DNA of 64,000 bases from Streptomyces bohaiensis (lineage in GTDB: Bacteria > Actinomycetota > Actinomycetes > Streptomycetales > Streptomycetaceae): assembly GCF_012033785.1 (NCBI RefSeq), contig NZ_JAAVJC010000003.1, positions 1-64,000 of the forward strand, written 5' to 3'. The translations under genes and the position numbers were made by a program. Of the stretch, positions 10,714 to 21,626 are shown one piece after another (positions within the stretch are counted from its first letter, which is position 1; each line of letters opens with the position of its first letter). A model generated the notes under the pieces. That model was not told the DNA's origin and did no database searches. It was given only the letters and a program-made list of their open reading frames with translations.

Positions 10714-10925
10714 TTCCCAAGCTCAGAGCGCGAGTTCGATTCTCGTCGCCCGCTCCACACGAAAAGGCCCAGGCCAAGGACACCGTCCTCAACCTGGGCC
10801 TTCGTCGTGCACCGGCCCGAATCAGCGCCGCGCACCGCCTCCGCACCACCTGCCGTGCGTCAGGTGCCCTTCGGTGCCTCCTCCGCTACTCGATCGGCAC
10901 GCACCCGAGCATCGAGCGCGTCCGC
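10714..10925 (+). repeat. right 212-bp direct repeat (att-like)
   Basis: Second copy of the sequence at 8602-8813. It contains only the 3' half of the tRNA, so it is not a functional tRNA gene. The join upstream (GTCGGTGA before TTCCCAA) has no relation to the tRNA 5' half. Confidence 0.9.
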
Positions 10926-11130
10926 AACCTTGCGGGCTCCAGGTGGTGACCCTTACGCGCCGCCCTCGGCCATGTGCCGGAGCTCAGCCATGGTGGTGGT
11001 GACCGTGGATTCCTGGCCTGGCGTGTCACGGGCTACGGCCGAGCGACCCCTCGGACAGGAGCATGCGACTCCCCGCCCGCTGTGCAGGCATGAGCACGCG
11101 ACGGTCCGAGACGCCCGACTTCCGGGGCCC

Positions 11131-12042
11131 TCATCGAGGAATCAATCCACTGACCAGACCCGCCCAGGAGTCCCGGAGAGCACAGGAGTCAGCTTCGAGG
11201 GAGGCACGGTAGTGCGCCCCGCTGTCCCCGCATCCACGCGCTGACCCCAACCAGTCCGACAAGCCGTCGGAAACACCGTTGACCTCGGAGACGCTCCCAG
11301 GAACTCTGTACGCAGCCACGACTTCCGAGAAGAGAGCTCGACCGTCGGGATCATTCAAGAACTCCCCGGCCTCTGTCGTTTCCGAGCGATAGAAATCCTG
11401 AACTTCCAGCTTGTTCTCGATATAGGGCAAGAGGGCCAGCATCTGCCATGCGCGGTAACGGTCCAGTCGGTCGCCAACCTCGAAGACTTCCGCGGTAAGC
11501 GCGGGTATCTCTTCGGAGTACCCCAACCGTTCCACGATCTGCACGGACAGATCCACCTCTTCGGTGTTCAGTCGATGCACACCGTCATTCCGGAACCGCT
11601 CGGTCGCACAAGAGGCGGCACGCCGATCGAGCTCAGTGACTGGCTCTCCCGCCATGTGCAGAATCGCCGCAGCGAACAACATCTCATCGCAGTGATCCTC
11701 GCGACGCGCACTGTCGGCGTAGCCCCTGACTCTCTCCACCCCCGCAGCGCCGACCACATCGACCGCCCCACCCGTCGAGTCCGCTATGGCGGCAGCGAAA
11801 TAGAGGGAGGTCATGTCATCGAGTGGCGTCACTTCTCCCTTTTCCTCCGGCGGCGAGACGGGAGAGTAAACGCTCGCGCGGAGCTCGAACTCTGACAGAT
11901 CAGCAACCAGTGCCTCTATACTCGGACTTCCCATACAGGCCGAAGCCGAGAGAACCAGCCCCAGGAAAACGACCGCAGGCGCCCAACGTCCCCGCGGGAC
12001 ACCCTCGTCGGGTTGCTCGGGGGTCGGCTCTCTCCGGGTCAC
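11131..12042 (-). CDS. putative lipoprotein of unknown function
   Basis: 303 residues. After a short charged start, a hydrophobic segment ends in a lipobox (LVLSASAC), predicting export and lipid anchoring on the outer face of the membrane. The remainder is helical and acidic with no domain I recognise. The GTG at 12042 is chosen because GAGGAG lies 6-7 nt upstream; the frame stays open further upstream, but that part has no ribosome-binding site. It stands alone, next to the tRNA-linked element. Confidence 0.75.
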   Translation of the reverse strand: MTRREPTPEQPDEGVPRGRWAPAVVFLGLVLSASACMGSPSIEALVADLSEFELRASVYSPVSPPEEKGEVTPLDDMTSLYFAAAIADSTGGAVDVVGAAGVERVRGYADSARREDHCDEMLFAAAILHMAGEPVTELDRRAASCATERFRNDGVHRLNTEEVDLSVQIVERLGYSEEIPALTAEVFEVGDRLDRYRAWQMLALLPYIENKLEVQDFYRSETTEAGEFLNDPDGRALFSEVVAAYRVPGSVSEVNGVSDGLSDWLGSARGCGDSGAHYRASLEADSCALRDSWAGLVSGLIPR

Positions 12043-12460
12043 TTTGCGCTCCTCACGTTGTGATACCGATCCGGTTGACGCTGACACTGCCCGCCGGTAC
12101 CGGCTGCCAAGAACAGCTGAGCAAGAAGCGGGTTTCCCGATTGTCTGGTCACCCACCGAACGGACCGAGTCCGGGAAATATCAACGGATCGAGCACGCCC
12201 GGCTGCTTCGGCCGTCCGTCCCGTGGTCGCCGTCGTGGATCCGGGTTCGGCGGTCATCACCGCGTTGTCGTTGCAGCGGTGGAGGATGCGGGGCGTGGCC
12301 TCTCCGGACTTCCCAACCACGGCGAGCAGGTCCGCCCGTCGGCCCGACGCGAACCAGGAGGCGACGCGAACGGGGTCTTCACCGCGCATCATTCGCAGCT
12401 TGCCTCCCCGACGGCGGACCTCCTCACGCATGCGCTGAACGATATACGCATCAGAATGCA
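12039..12460 (-). CDS. doubtful hypothetical protein
   Basis: An open frame from ATG 12460. Its first 80 residues (around MREEVRRRGGKLRMMRGEDP) have moderately coding-like codons; the remainder looks non-coding. It overlaps the start of the lipoprotein gene by 4 nt. It could be a decayed or artefactual frame. No family recognised. Confidence 0.2.
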
Positions 12461-12695
12461 TGCCGTACGTCGTTCGCAGCACAGGGACGTCTCCCGTGAC
12501 CGCGACCGGCACGGCTTGGCGGTCGCCGGGAGAGCACTGGCCACCTTCCCACTGCACACGCGCCGAGCGGAGCGCCGCCCACCGGCTTCGTCGTTGCGTC
12601 GACCGTTGCACCGGCCGTACGAGAGCCGGGGCCGCGGGCCGCCCGGGGCTCCCCGCCTCCCGGTGCGGCGGGCTGCGGCCCGAACGCAGCGGGAG

Positions 12696-12720
12696 CGGGC
12701 CCGGCCGAAGGCCGGGCCCG
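12696..12720 (-). terminator. terminator of the GH62 gene
   Basis: A perfect 11-bp inverted repeat (CGGGCCCGGCC / GGCCGGGCCCG) with a GAA loop, located about 40 bp beyond the stop codon of the GH62 gene. Confidence 0.75.
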
Positions 12721-12762
12721 CCGCGGCGGCTCCGTGTACCGGGTCGGAGCCGTCCCCCGCTG

Positions 12763-14232
12763 TCAGCGCTGCAGGGTCAGCAGCCCCGGGCGGTAGGGCA
12801 GGCGACCGTAGTCACCGCCCGAGCTGGGGCTTCGCCCCTGGTAGAGGAGTTGCAGGTTGCAGGGGTCGACGGTCATGGTCTGGTCGGCGCTGGTGCGGAG
12901 CAGCTCGCCGTGGCTGATGTCGTTGGTCCAGGTGGCGCCGCTGTTGGCCTTGCCGGCGAACGGGTTGCTCTCGGTCGCGGCCTGCGGCGTCCAGTTCCCG
13001 TCCAGGCTGGTCGCGGTGAACGAGCGGAAGTAGCGGCCCTGCGAGCCGATCGCCTCGACGATCATCAGGTACCGGTTCTGGCCCTGCAGCTTGTAGACCT
13101 GCGGAGCTTCGAACAGGTTGTTCGTCGTGTCGCTCATGATCACCGTCGAGCTGGCGCCGAAGCTGCTCGGGAAGTTCCCGATCGGCATGCTGGTCCGGTA
13201 GATCCTGCCGTTGTCACCGGCGAAGAACAGGTACATGTGCGTGTCGTCGGCGATGAGTGTCTGGTCGATGGGTCCGGTGTCGGAGTTGGAGATCGTCCCG
13301 CGGAACAGCTCCTGCTCGGCGGACCAGCCGTTCGGGTTGGTCGGGTCCGTCGAGGTCCGGTAGGAGAACGACGTCCGGCCCCACTGGTAGGCGAGCACCC
13401 AGATGTTCTTCGGCGCGAAGTAGAACAGCGTCGGCGCGACCGTGGCGGAGGACATCGCGTTCTGGCTGGCCGAGGCCATCTCCGACCAGTTGCCGAACAG
13501 GCCGAAGTTCATCGAACCCCAGCGCGTCCCGGTGTCGTGCGTCGTCGCGTAGACGAGGTGTCGGCCGTTGTAGGGCACGACGGTGAAGTCCTTGAGCGAG
13601 ACCCATCCCGACCGCGGCTGCGCCAGCGCGCCCGTCGAGGACCAGCGGTAGTTCGACGGCAGGGCGCAGGGGGTGCCGGGGTTGTCGGCGCCGGCCTTGA
13701 CGAGCTGCCACTGCTGGTTGGTGCCGCCCCAGTCGTCGTACTGGACGACGTTCGCGTTGTCCGCGGTGGAACCGCCCTGCACTTCGAGGGCCTTGTTGCT
13801 GTGGCGCGACACGAACCTCACGTATCCGTCCGAGCTGTCGGCCAGCCGCCACTGCTGGTTGGTGGCGTTCAGGTCGGCCCACTGGACGATGGAGCCGCCG
13901 TTCGCGGTGGACCAGTTGTGGACGTCCAGGACCTTGTCGGAGTGGCGGGACTTGATGCGGTAGTAGCCGTTACCGGAGTCGACGAACTGCCACTGCTGCT
14001 GGGCCTGGTCGTTCCTGGTCCACTGGGTGATGCGGGCGCCGTCGTTGGTCGCCCGGTTGTGGACGTCCAGCGCCTTGCCACTGGCACGGTTGACCAGGAT
14101 GTACGAGGCGCCGGTGTCGACGGTCGCCGCCCCGGCCGGTTGCGCGCCGAGGAAGGTGGCCACGAGCAGCAGCGGTGCGAGGACGACCAGTGGGCGTCTC
14201 AGACGGAGCGGGGACGGACGGCGAAACCACAT
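12763..14232 (-). CDS. secreted alpha-L-arabinofuranosidase, GH62, with N-terminal ricin-type CBM13
   Basis: Removes arabinose side chains from arabinoxylan outside the cell. The 489-residue precursor has a signal peptide (leucine-rich segment ending AGAAT) and a CBM13/ricin-B-like domain with three QxW-type repeats (QQQWQF, NQQWRL, NQQWQL; about residues 40-165). A GH62 catalytic domain follows, beginning near [16 protein letters not shown] and including [14 protein letters not shown] and [10 protein letters not shown]. The ATG at 14232 is preceded by AGGGAGG, which fixes the start against a longer open frame. It is divergent from the GH10 xylanase gene and the two share a 1.06-kb control region, so joint induction by xylan is likely. 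Confidence 0.9.
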   Translation of the reverse strand: MWFRRPSPLRLRRPLVVLAPLLLVATFLGAQPAGAATVDTGASYILVNRASGKALDVHNRATNDGARITQWTRNDQAQQQWQFVDSGNGYYRIKSRHSDKVLDVHNWSTANGGSIVQWADLNATNQQWRLADSSDGYVRFVSRHSNKALEVQGGSTADNANVVQYDDWGGTNQQWQLVKAGADNPGTPCALPSNYRWSSTGALAQPRSGWVSLKDFTVVPYNGRHLVYATTHDTGTRWGSMNFGLFGNWSEMASASQNAMSSATVAPTLFYFAPKNIWVLAYQWGRTSFSYRTSTDPTNPNGWSAEQELFRGTISNSDTGPIDQTLIADDTHMYLFFAGDNGRIYRTSMPIGNFPSSFGASSTVIMSDTTNNLFEAPQVYKLQGQNRYLMIVEAIGSQGRYFRSFTATSLDGNWTPQAATESNPFAGKANSGATWTNDISHGELLRTSADQTMTVDPCNLQLLYQGRSPSSGGDYGRLPYRPGLLTLQR

Positions 14233-14538
14233 CGGAGGCCTCCCTTTCGGGGGTGGGGGTGAGGTGACCTTGATGAACCGGAGACGGCCGCCCGGGACGG
14301 TCGGGGCCGGGGAGGAGCGAGGGCTGCCGCAGGTGCCGAGGAGCTGATGCGCTGGACTCTCGAGACGGAGCAGTACGCCGCGACGGGGACGGGAAAGACC
14401 TCCGGTGGTCGGGGCCCCGACCGACAACCGGTTGCAACCGTGACCGCAACGAACCCCACGCCGACGCATCCCGCAGGCGTCGGGGGCCGTGACCCGGGAG
14501 ACCCCCGACGCGGGGATCGGAAGCTACCGAAACACTTC

Positions 14539-14548
14539 CGAAACTTCG
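14539..14548. promoter_or_regulatory. imperfect xylanase-type operator half
   Basis: CGAAACTTCG is one base short of CGAAACTTTCG, an inverted repeat known upstream of Streptomyces xylanase genes. It lies between the divergent GH62 and GH10 genes. Confidence 0.35.
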
Positions 14549-14831
14549 TGGACTCCTTGTGGCGACAAGTTAGGAACAGCCGACCCCAGGGTCAAGGCCT
14601 GTCGCCGAGCTGTCCGTAAACAGCGCCTCGGTTCCGGCCGGGCGCGGGCCCGGCCGACAGGCGCCGGCACGCGTTCCCTCGCTACCGGACGAGCGGCGCG
14701 CACCAGGGCCGCATGCCGCCCGTCCGCACCGAGCTGCTCGTTCGCCTTCGCCGCCCGGGCCCGACGGCGACGGCGTCCGCGGACGACGACCCCAGGACTC
14801 CGCCGGACGCGCCGCTCCCCTCGCAGGCTCT

Positions 14832-14845
14832 CCGAAAAGTTTCGG
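14832..14845. promoter_or_regulatory. palindrome CCGAAAAGTTTCGG between GH62 and GH10 genes
   Basis: A perfect 6-bp inverted repeat with a 2-nt centre, similar to the CGAAA-N-TTTCG element of xylanase promoters. It lies roughly mid-way in the 1.06-kb divergent intergenic region (14233-15296), which otherwise contains no credible gene. A role as repressor site for both genes is inferred. Confidence 0.45.
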
Positions 14846-15047
14846 GCAACGCACGGAAATTCTCTCTGCGCAGGGAGTTGACGTTCCTCTCCCCTGCCCC
14901 CAATCTCCCTGTCTGAGAGGACGACCACGGTCCGCTCCCTCGGACCGTGCGCCCTGTGCAACCGGTATCCGTTCGACAGCACCGCGCTCCACAGCACCCG
15001 CGCCACCCTGTTTCCGAACCGGTGGGGTTCGCACCAGCGCATCCTGA

Positions 15048-16727
<1,680 letters not shown>

Positions 16728-16756
16728 GGGGCACCGGTCGCTGACAGCGAGGAGCC

Positions 16757-16775
16757 CCCTCGCTGACAGCGAGGG
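16757..16775 (+). terminator. terminator hairpin after the xylanase gene
   Basis: CCCTCGCT / AGCGAGGG with a GAC loop, 30 bp past the xylanase stop codon. Confidence 0.6.
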
Positions 16776-16873
16776 AGCTCGCTGACGGAACGCCACGCGG
16801 CGGGGCTCGCTCCGCTCACACCACCGGGCCCTGCCGCCGACCCCGGCCCGCCGCACCCCGCGGCGGGCCGGGC

Positions 16874-17101
16874 GTGCGGTCCGGCCGTCGGCCGGACCGC
16901 AGCACGGGGCAGGTCCGGCCAGTACCCGCTGAGGCCGACGACACGGAGCAGCCGGCAACGGATCCGGAGGTGGCGGACGGGCCCGGGGAGGACGAACTGC
17001 TGGAGCGGGTCGCGATGCAGTACTACATCGACTACCAGCCGATCGATGTCGACCTCGCGGCCGAGGTCGTCGCCGCGGCCGAGGAGCACGTCTGCCGCTA
17101 G
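16874..17101 (+). CDS. small acidic protein, doubtful start
   Basis: The last 55 residues (GEDELLERVAMQYYIDYQPI onward) have strongly coding third positions and a helical, acidic character. The only upstream start, GTG 16874, sits at the base of a perfect 11-bp hairpin (16876-16900, GCGGTCCGGCC / GGCCGGACCGC), so the beginning is suspect; an internal ATG would give only 28 residues. It could be a small gene or the tail of a truncated one. The stop overlaps the stop of the convergent aminopeptidase gene. Confidence 0.35.
   Translation: MRSGRRPDRSTGQVRPVPAEADDTEQPATDPEVADGPGEDELLERVAMQYYIDYQPIDVDLAAEVVAAAEEHVCR
16876..16900. terminator. 11-bp hairpin between convergent genes
   Basis: A perfect stem with a GTC loop. 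It may terminate transcription from either side of the convergent xylanase / aminopeptidase junction; it also overlaps the start of the doubtful small gene. Confidence 0.45.
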
Positions 17102-18672
17102 AGCGCGCAGCGAGCGCCCTCGGGCGGTGTTTCGAGGTGGAGGAGGTAGGCGTCGACGATGTCGTTCACGCAGTCGCTCCCCGCGATGAGATAGGTGCCG
17201 TGCTGCTTTCCCTCGACCGTCAGCAGGCTCGAGCCGAGGGTCTCGGCCAGCGTGATGCCGCCCGTGTACGGCGTACCGGGGTCTCCGGTGGTCGCGACGA
17301 CGAGGGTGTCGGGGAGGTCGCTGGTCGGGGTGACCCAGGGCTGGTCGCGGGACGGCGGCGCGGGCCACGCCTCGCACTCGTCACGGAAGTCGCCGCCGGT
17401 CAGCTCGTCCAGGTCGAACATGGGGGCGACCTCACCGAGTTCGCGTGCCGCGGCAGTCTGCTCCTCGGGGGTGAGGCGGGGCCAGTCCATGCATCGCACC
17501 GCGATGTTCGTGTCGAGGTCAATGGTGTGCTCGCCCGCCGCGGTGCGACCGTAGAAGGAGTCGCGCAGGGCGAGGATCTCGTCGGCCTCGCCCTGGCCCA
17601 ACGCGTCGAGCGCGGAGATGATCGCGGGCCAGCTCGCCTCCGAGTACAGCCCGGCGTTGATGCCGAGGTAGGCGTCCCAGATGGTGACCTCCCGGCCGTC
17701 GTTGCTCACCGCCGGCGTCTCGATCAGTGGCTCCAGGATGTCGTGGAGGCGATCGTTGGCGTGGGCTGGGTCGGCTCCCAGGACGCAGTCCGGCGTCTCC
17801 GAGCACAGCGCGGCAAGTTCGTCGAAGCGCTGCTGGACGGCGACGTACTGGGACACCCGGTGTTCGGTCGGGCTCAGGGTCGGATCCACCGCGCCGTCGA
17901 TCGCCAGGGCTCGGATCTTCTCGGGGTAGGTCTCGGCGTACATGGCTCCGAGTTCGGACCCGTAGCTGTAGCCCAGGAACGTGAGCTGCTCGTCGCCGAG
18001 GACCTCACGCATGATGTCCATGTCGTGCACGACGTTCACGCTGCCGGCGTTGACGAGGTTCTCGACACCGCCTGAGCCCTCGATGCAGCGGTCGGCGAGC
18101 TCCGCCGCCTGTTCGGCGGTGGTGATGTCGTACACCGCCCCGAACCCGGGCGTCTCTCCGGCGTCGTACTCCTCGTCGCTGAAGCAGTCGAGCGAGGGCG
18201 TCGAGCCCCCGACGCCGCGCGGGTCGAAGCCGACGATGTCGAACCGCTCGGCGACGGGGCTGTCCTGCCAGAGCGAGAAGTTCGCGGCGACGAAGCTGGT
18301 GCCCGCGCCTGCCGGCCCGCCCGGATTGATCAGCAGCGATCCGTCCGCTTCGCCCGACGCCGGAATGCGAAGAAGCGCTATCCGGGCGGTGTTCCCGTCC
18401 GGCTTCTCGTAGTCGACGGGCACGTCGATCGTGGCGCACTGCAGCTCGGGGTTGGCGAAGAGCTCCTCGTCCACGGTGTTTGTTGCCCGACCCGAGCAGC
18501 CGGCCCAATCAGTGTCCTGCTCGAGGTACTTCTGGAGGCCTTCTACCGGTGCGGGCTCGTTCGGAGGGGAAGCCGGCGCACAGCCGGCGAGAAGGAGCGC
18601 TGCCGAAGCAGCCGTTGCGACGGCTGATGCAGCGTAGGTGCGTTGTTTCGTTGCTCGGCCGTGAATCCGCAT
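17098..18672 (-). CDS. Tap-like secreted (tripeptidyl) aminopeptidase lipoprotein, alpha/beta hydrolase
   Basis: An exported serine peptidase expected to release short N-terminal peptides. The 524-residue precursor has a lipobox (ALLLAGC), an alpha/beta-hydrolase fold with oxyanion strand INPGGPAG, nucleophile in FLGYSYGSELG, acidic residue in TTGDPGTPY and histidine in GKQHGTYL. The C-terminal part matches TAP-like domains, including paired cysteines near the end. ATG 18672 is chosen because the lipoprotein signal follows directly. It is upstream of, and on the same strand as, no obvious partner. Confidence 0.87.
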   Translation of the reverse strand: MRIHGRATKQRTYAASAVATAASAALLLAGCAPASPPNEPAPVEGLQKYLEQDTDWAGCSGRATNTVDEELFANPELQCATIDVPVDYEKPDGNTARIALLRIPASGEADGSLLINPGGPAGAGTSFVAANFSLWQDSPVAERFDIVGFDPRGVGGSTPSLDCFSDEEYDAGETPGFGAVYDITTAEQAAELADRCIEGSGGVENLVNAGSVNVVHDMDIMREVLGDEQLTFLGYSYGSELGAMYAETYPEKIRALAIDGAVDPTLSPTEHRVSQYVAVQQRFDELAALCSETPDCVLGADPAHANDRLHDILEPLIETPAVSNDGREVTIWDAYLGINAGLYSEASWPAIISALDALGQGEADEILALRDSFYGRTAAGEHTIDLDTNIAVRCMDWPRLTPEEQTAAARELGEVAPMFDLDELTGGDFRDECEAWPAPPSRDQPWVTPTSDLPDTLVVATTGDPGTPYTGGITLAETLGSSLLTVEGKQHGTYLIAGSDCVNDIVDAYLLHLETPPEGARCAL

Positions 18673-18785
18673 GGGTGTCCCCTGACTCTTTCGGAGTTCT
18701 TTTCGCGTGCCCGAAGTGGCGTCGGCACGGTCTGGTGGATGGGTGATGGGTGGTGCCGACGGTTGCGGCTGGGTGGCGGCGTCCG

Positions 18786-19487
18786 TCAGGCATCGACGAC
18801 GTCGGTGTCGACGTCCAGGAGGCGGTTGTGGCGGAAGGTGAGAGCACGCTCGACACCGGCCAGGGCCGAGGTGAGGGCGAGTGCCGTGTTCGCCCACGCC
18901 GGCAGAGCGATCGGGGAGTTGAGCGGCGCCGCATGGCGTGCCCAGATCGCCGAGTGGGAGACGGTCTCGAGCAGCTGCGGCGCGAGGAGGACGAGGTTCG
19001 CCGCCAGCACGATCACCGCACACACGGCCAGCGACCGCCCCACCCGCGGATGGCGACGCGACAGCCGGCCACGCCAGTGCTCGGGGGTCCCGGGAGCAGG
19101 GTCGAGACGTCGCTGCCCACCGTCCGCATGCACCAGGTGGATGCGCTGCATCCCGTAACGGGTGGCCGAGACCTCCACCCGGTCGTGCCCCACCGCGAAC
19201 CGCGCGGGCATCTCGGCAGTGCTCACGTGGCGGCCGTTCCGGTACATCGACGCCTGCTGCGATGTGTGGTTCACGTCAACGGTGATCGTCGAACCGTCGG
19301 CCGCCTCGGTCGCGAAACGCGTGCGCTGGAGCGAGAGTGACGGCCGGAAACGCGGCAGCGGTGATCCCGGCCGCGGAGCGGTCCCGCCGAGCTCGCTCCC
19401 GAGCTCTTCGAACCCGAGGAGCGCATCGCCCTGCTCACGCCCCGATCCGGACCCGTCGGGCCGGACGTCCTCCATACCGCCGCCCAT
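18786..19487 (-). CDS. membrane protein of unknown function next to a TetR regulator
   Basis: 233 residues: an acidic, glycine-rich N-terminus, a beta-rich middle (TVDVNHTSQQASMYRNG) and two hydrophobic segments near residues 150-172 and 190-212. I recognise no family. It starts divergently from the TetR gene, with the palindrome at 19563-19580 between them, so it is the likely target of that regulator. A role in membrane transport or stress is only a guess. Confidence 0.6.
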   Translation of the reverse strand: MGGGMEDVRPDGSGSGREQGDALLGFEELGSELGGTAPRPGSPLPRFRPSLSLQRTRFATEAADGSTITVDVNHTSQQASMYRNGRHVSTAEMPARFAVGHDRVEVSATRYGMQRIHLVHADGGQRRLDPAPGTPEHWRGRLSRRHPRVGRSLAVCAVIVLAANLVLLAPQLLETVSHSAIWARHAAPLNSPIALPAWANTALALTSALAGVERALTFRHNRLLDVDTDVVDA

Positions 19488-19562
19488 GACACTCCCTCCC
19501 GCGGGCCCGGACGCCGAGGAGCGCCGCCCGCCAGATCGTCTAGCTTGTCCGTGCTAAATAAC

Positions 19563-19580
19563 GTAGCACAGGCGTGCTAC
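19563..19580. promoter_or_regulatory. TetR-type operator
   Basis: Perfect 7-bp inverted repeat GTAGCAC / GTGCTAC with a 4-nt spacer, 20 bp upstream of the TetR ATG and in the divergent control region. Placement and form are typical for TetR autoregulation. Confidence 0.75.
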
Positions 19581-19599
19581 ATCGGTGTATGCTGGCGTC

Positions 19600-20238
19600 A
19601 TGCCGAAACGAGTCGACCCGGACCTCCGCCGCGACCAGGTCGCAGACGCCGTCATCGACGAGATCGATGCACACGGGATCCGCTCGGTGACCCTCGCCCG
19701 CATCGCCGCACGATCCGGTCTGGCCGTCGGCAGCATCCGCCACTACTTCGGCGACACCCTGGGCGAGGTCATGCGATTCACGCTCAGCACGCTCGTCCGG
19801 CGAGCCGTGAACCGCAATCCGAAACTCTCCAGCGACCCGGCCACGCGCATCACCGACGTCATCACGTTCGTGGCTCCCACAAACGAGCAGGAACGCAAGG
19901 AGAACGCCGCCCTTGTCGAGTACCGGGTCATGGCGCGGACGGATCCCGCACTCGCGGCAGAGGTTGCGGCAACCTCGTCGGCCACCACGGAAGCGATCCG
20001 GTCGCTTCTGCTCGAGGCGCTGCCGTCCGGCTCGATCGACGAGGAGGTTCTGAACCGTGAGGTGCTGTACCTCCATTCCTTGATCGAAGGGTTCTCGTTC
20101 AGTGCCGGATTGTCGACCGAGCCACTGCGCGAGGAGGATGTCCGCTCCGTCGCAGAAGCAGCGGTGCAACGGGTTCTGCGCTCCCACTCGCAGGCCCGCG
20201 AGGAGCGTGGGAGCGGCGCCCGAGAAGTGGGCCTGTGA
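19600..20238 (+). CDS. TetR-family transcriptional regulator
   Basis: A 212-residue repressor-type protein. Its N-terminal helix-turn-helix spans about residues 25-50 (TLARIAARSGLAVGSIRHYF), and the C-terminal half is the usual helical ligand/dimer domain. ATG 19600 is preferred over the GTG 15 nt upstream, which lies almost against the operator. It probably represses itself and the divergent membrane-protein gene through the adjacent palindrome. The ligand is unknown. Confidence 0.9.
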   Translation: MPKRVDPDLRRDQVADAVIDEIDAHGIRSVTLARIAARSGLAVGSIRHYFGDTLGEVMRFTLSTLVRRAVNRNPKLSSDPATRITDVITFVAPTNEQERKENAALVEYRVMARTDPALAAEVAATSSATTEAIRSLLLEALPSGSIDEEVLNREVLYLHSLIEGFSFSAGLSTEPLREEDVRSVAEAAVQRVLRSHSQAREERGSGAREVGL

Positions 20239-20316
20239 GCGGGTGAGACGCCGCACCGGGAGCAGCGGGTGGCGGAGGATGCGCACCGGCCGGTGCGCGG
20301 TCGGTGCGGACCCGGC

Positions 20317-21459
20317 CTACGGGTTCGCAGCGTCGCGAGAGGCGATCCTGCTCGTGCGACCGACCGCGCGGCCCACCGCATTGCGCACCGCGAGGCCCGG
20401 CCGGGTGCGGGGCACCAGGAGCCTGGAGAGCGGGCCGACGCGTCGCTGCCGCGGGTCCACCTCGCGACGGAGCCGCGACTCGTAGGCGGCGAACGCGCGG
20501 GCATGGTCACCGCGGTGGGCTGCGAGCTCGTCCGCGAGTGCGTACGCGCCCGCCATCGCCATGCTGGACCCGTCACCCAGCAGGGCCGTCGCCCCCGCCG
20601 CGTCCCCGAGCAGTACGACCCGTCCGCGGGACCACGAGGGCACCCGGACGGTGGTGAGGCGGTCGAAGAACGGAGCCGGGTGGTCGAGGAACGCCGCCAC
20701 GAGTTCCGGTGCCCGCCACCGCACGTCGGCGTAGGCGTCGGCCACGGTCCGCTTGTGAAGGGCGGTGTTCTTGCGGTCGTGGGGCGCCGGCCGTGCAGGC
20801 CGGAAGGTGAAGATCGCAAGCGGGGTGACCCGCGAGGGGTGGAGGACCAGCATCCGGTTCGGCACGGTCAGCATCGTCATCTCGGTCGGGTCCTCGATGA
20901 CGTCGGATTCCAGCGGGACGGTCGCGCCGTACAGCCCCAGGTCGCTCGCGAACTGCCCTTCGGGGCCGAATACCAGGCGTCGAACGGCGGAGTGCATCCC
21001 GTCGGCACCGACGACCAGGTCGAAGCGCCGCGGCGCGGACCGCCGGAAGGTGACGTCCACTCCGCCTTCGTCCTGGTCGAGGGCGACGACCGTGTCGTCG
21101 AACAGGAACTCGGCCTCGGTCTGTGTCGACCGGTGGAGCACCTCGGAGAGGTCGGCTCGGGTCACCTCGATCGTCGGCGCCCTCTCCGACGTGAGAGGGA
21201 GCCGCAGGATTCGGCTGCCGCCGGGGTCGAGCAGGGCCAGTGACCGGGTGCGGGTGGCCAGCTCGCGGAGCTGCGGGAGGATGCCCATGCGCTCGGCGAC
21301 CGGGATCGCGGGCCCCTTCACGACGATCGCGCTGCCGCCGGAGCGCAGCTGCCGGGCGTGCTCCACGAGCGTCGGCCGGTATCCGTTGCGGGAGAGCCAG
21401 TACGCGAGCGCGGGCCCCGCGATTCCGGCACCGACTATCAGCACCTCGGGCGTCTTCAT
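20317..21459 (-). CDS. FAD-dependent monooxygenase (PHBH/TetX-like group)
   Basis: A 380-residue flavoprotein with an N-terminal dinucleotide fold (VLIVGAGIAGPALAYWLSRNG), the DG motif (VVGADGMHS) and the GD motif (GRVVLLGDAAGATALLGDG), which together define aromatic-hydroxylase-type class A flavin monooxygenases. ATG 21459 follows GAGAGG on its strand and precedes the FAD motif directly. It is divergent from an ArsR-like regulator with two palindromic operators between, so expression is probably induced by a small aromatic or antibiotic-like compound. The substrate is not predictable. Confidence 0.87.
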   Translation of the reverse strand: MKTPEVLIVGAGIAGPALAYWLSRNGYRPTLVEHARQLRSGGSAIVVKGPAIPVAERMGILPQLRELATRTRSLALLDPGGSRILRLPLTSERAPTIEVTRADLSEVLHRSTQTEAEFLFDDTVVALDQDEGGVDVTFRRSAPRRFDLVVGADGMHSAVRRLVFGPEGQFASDLGLYGATVPLESDVIEDPTEMTMLTVPNRMLVLHPSRVTPLAIFTFRPARPAPHDRKNTALHKRTVADAYADVRWRAPELVAAFLDHPAPFFDRLTTVRVPSWSRGRVVLLGDAAGATALLGDGSSMAMAGAYALADELAAHRGDHARAFAAYESRLRREVDPRQRRVGPLSRLLVPRTRPGLAVRNAVGRAVGRTSRIASRDAANP

Positions 21460-21554
21460 GACGATGACCTCTCGGAGGGTTCTCCAACCAGGCCCTTGTG
21501 GCGCCGGGGCGGTTGTGAGGGAGCGTGGGCACGGGACGGTGCGCGACCGCACCA

Positions 21555-21576
21555 AGGTACGATCGCGTTCGTACCT
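21555..21576. promoter_or_regulatory. operator 1 of the monooxygenase/ArsR unit
   Basis: AGGTACGA - 6 nt - TCGTACCT, a perfect 8-bp inverted repeat. It shares the consensus AGGTAYGA-N6-TCRTACCT with operator 2, centred 40 bp away. Confidence 0.8.
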
Positions 21577-21593
21577 AAGGAGAGCACGTCTTT

Positions 21594-21617
21594 TAGGTAT
21601 GATGCAAGTCATACCTA
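21594..21617. promoter_or_regulatory. operator 2 of the monooxygenase/ArsR unit
   Basis: TAGGTATGA - 6 nt - TCATACCTA, a perfect 9-bp inverted repeat ending 10 bp before the regulator start codon. Position and symmetry indicate autoregulation. Confidence 0.8.
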
Positions 21618-21626
21618 GGGAGACGT

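Noticed and set aside
10714..10790. second tRNA-Gly gene
   Set aside because: Only the 3' half from the anticodon loop is present; no acceptor or D-arm 5' strand.
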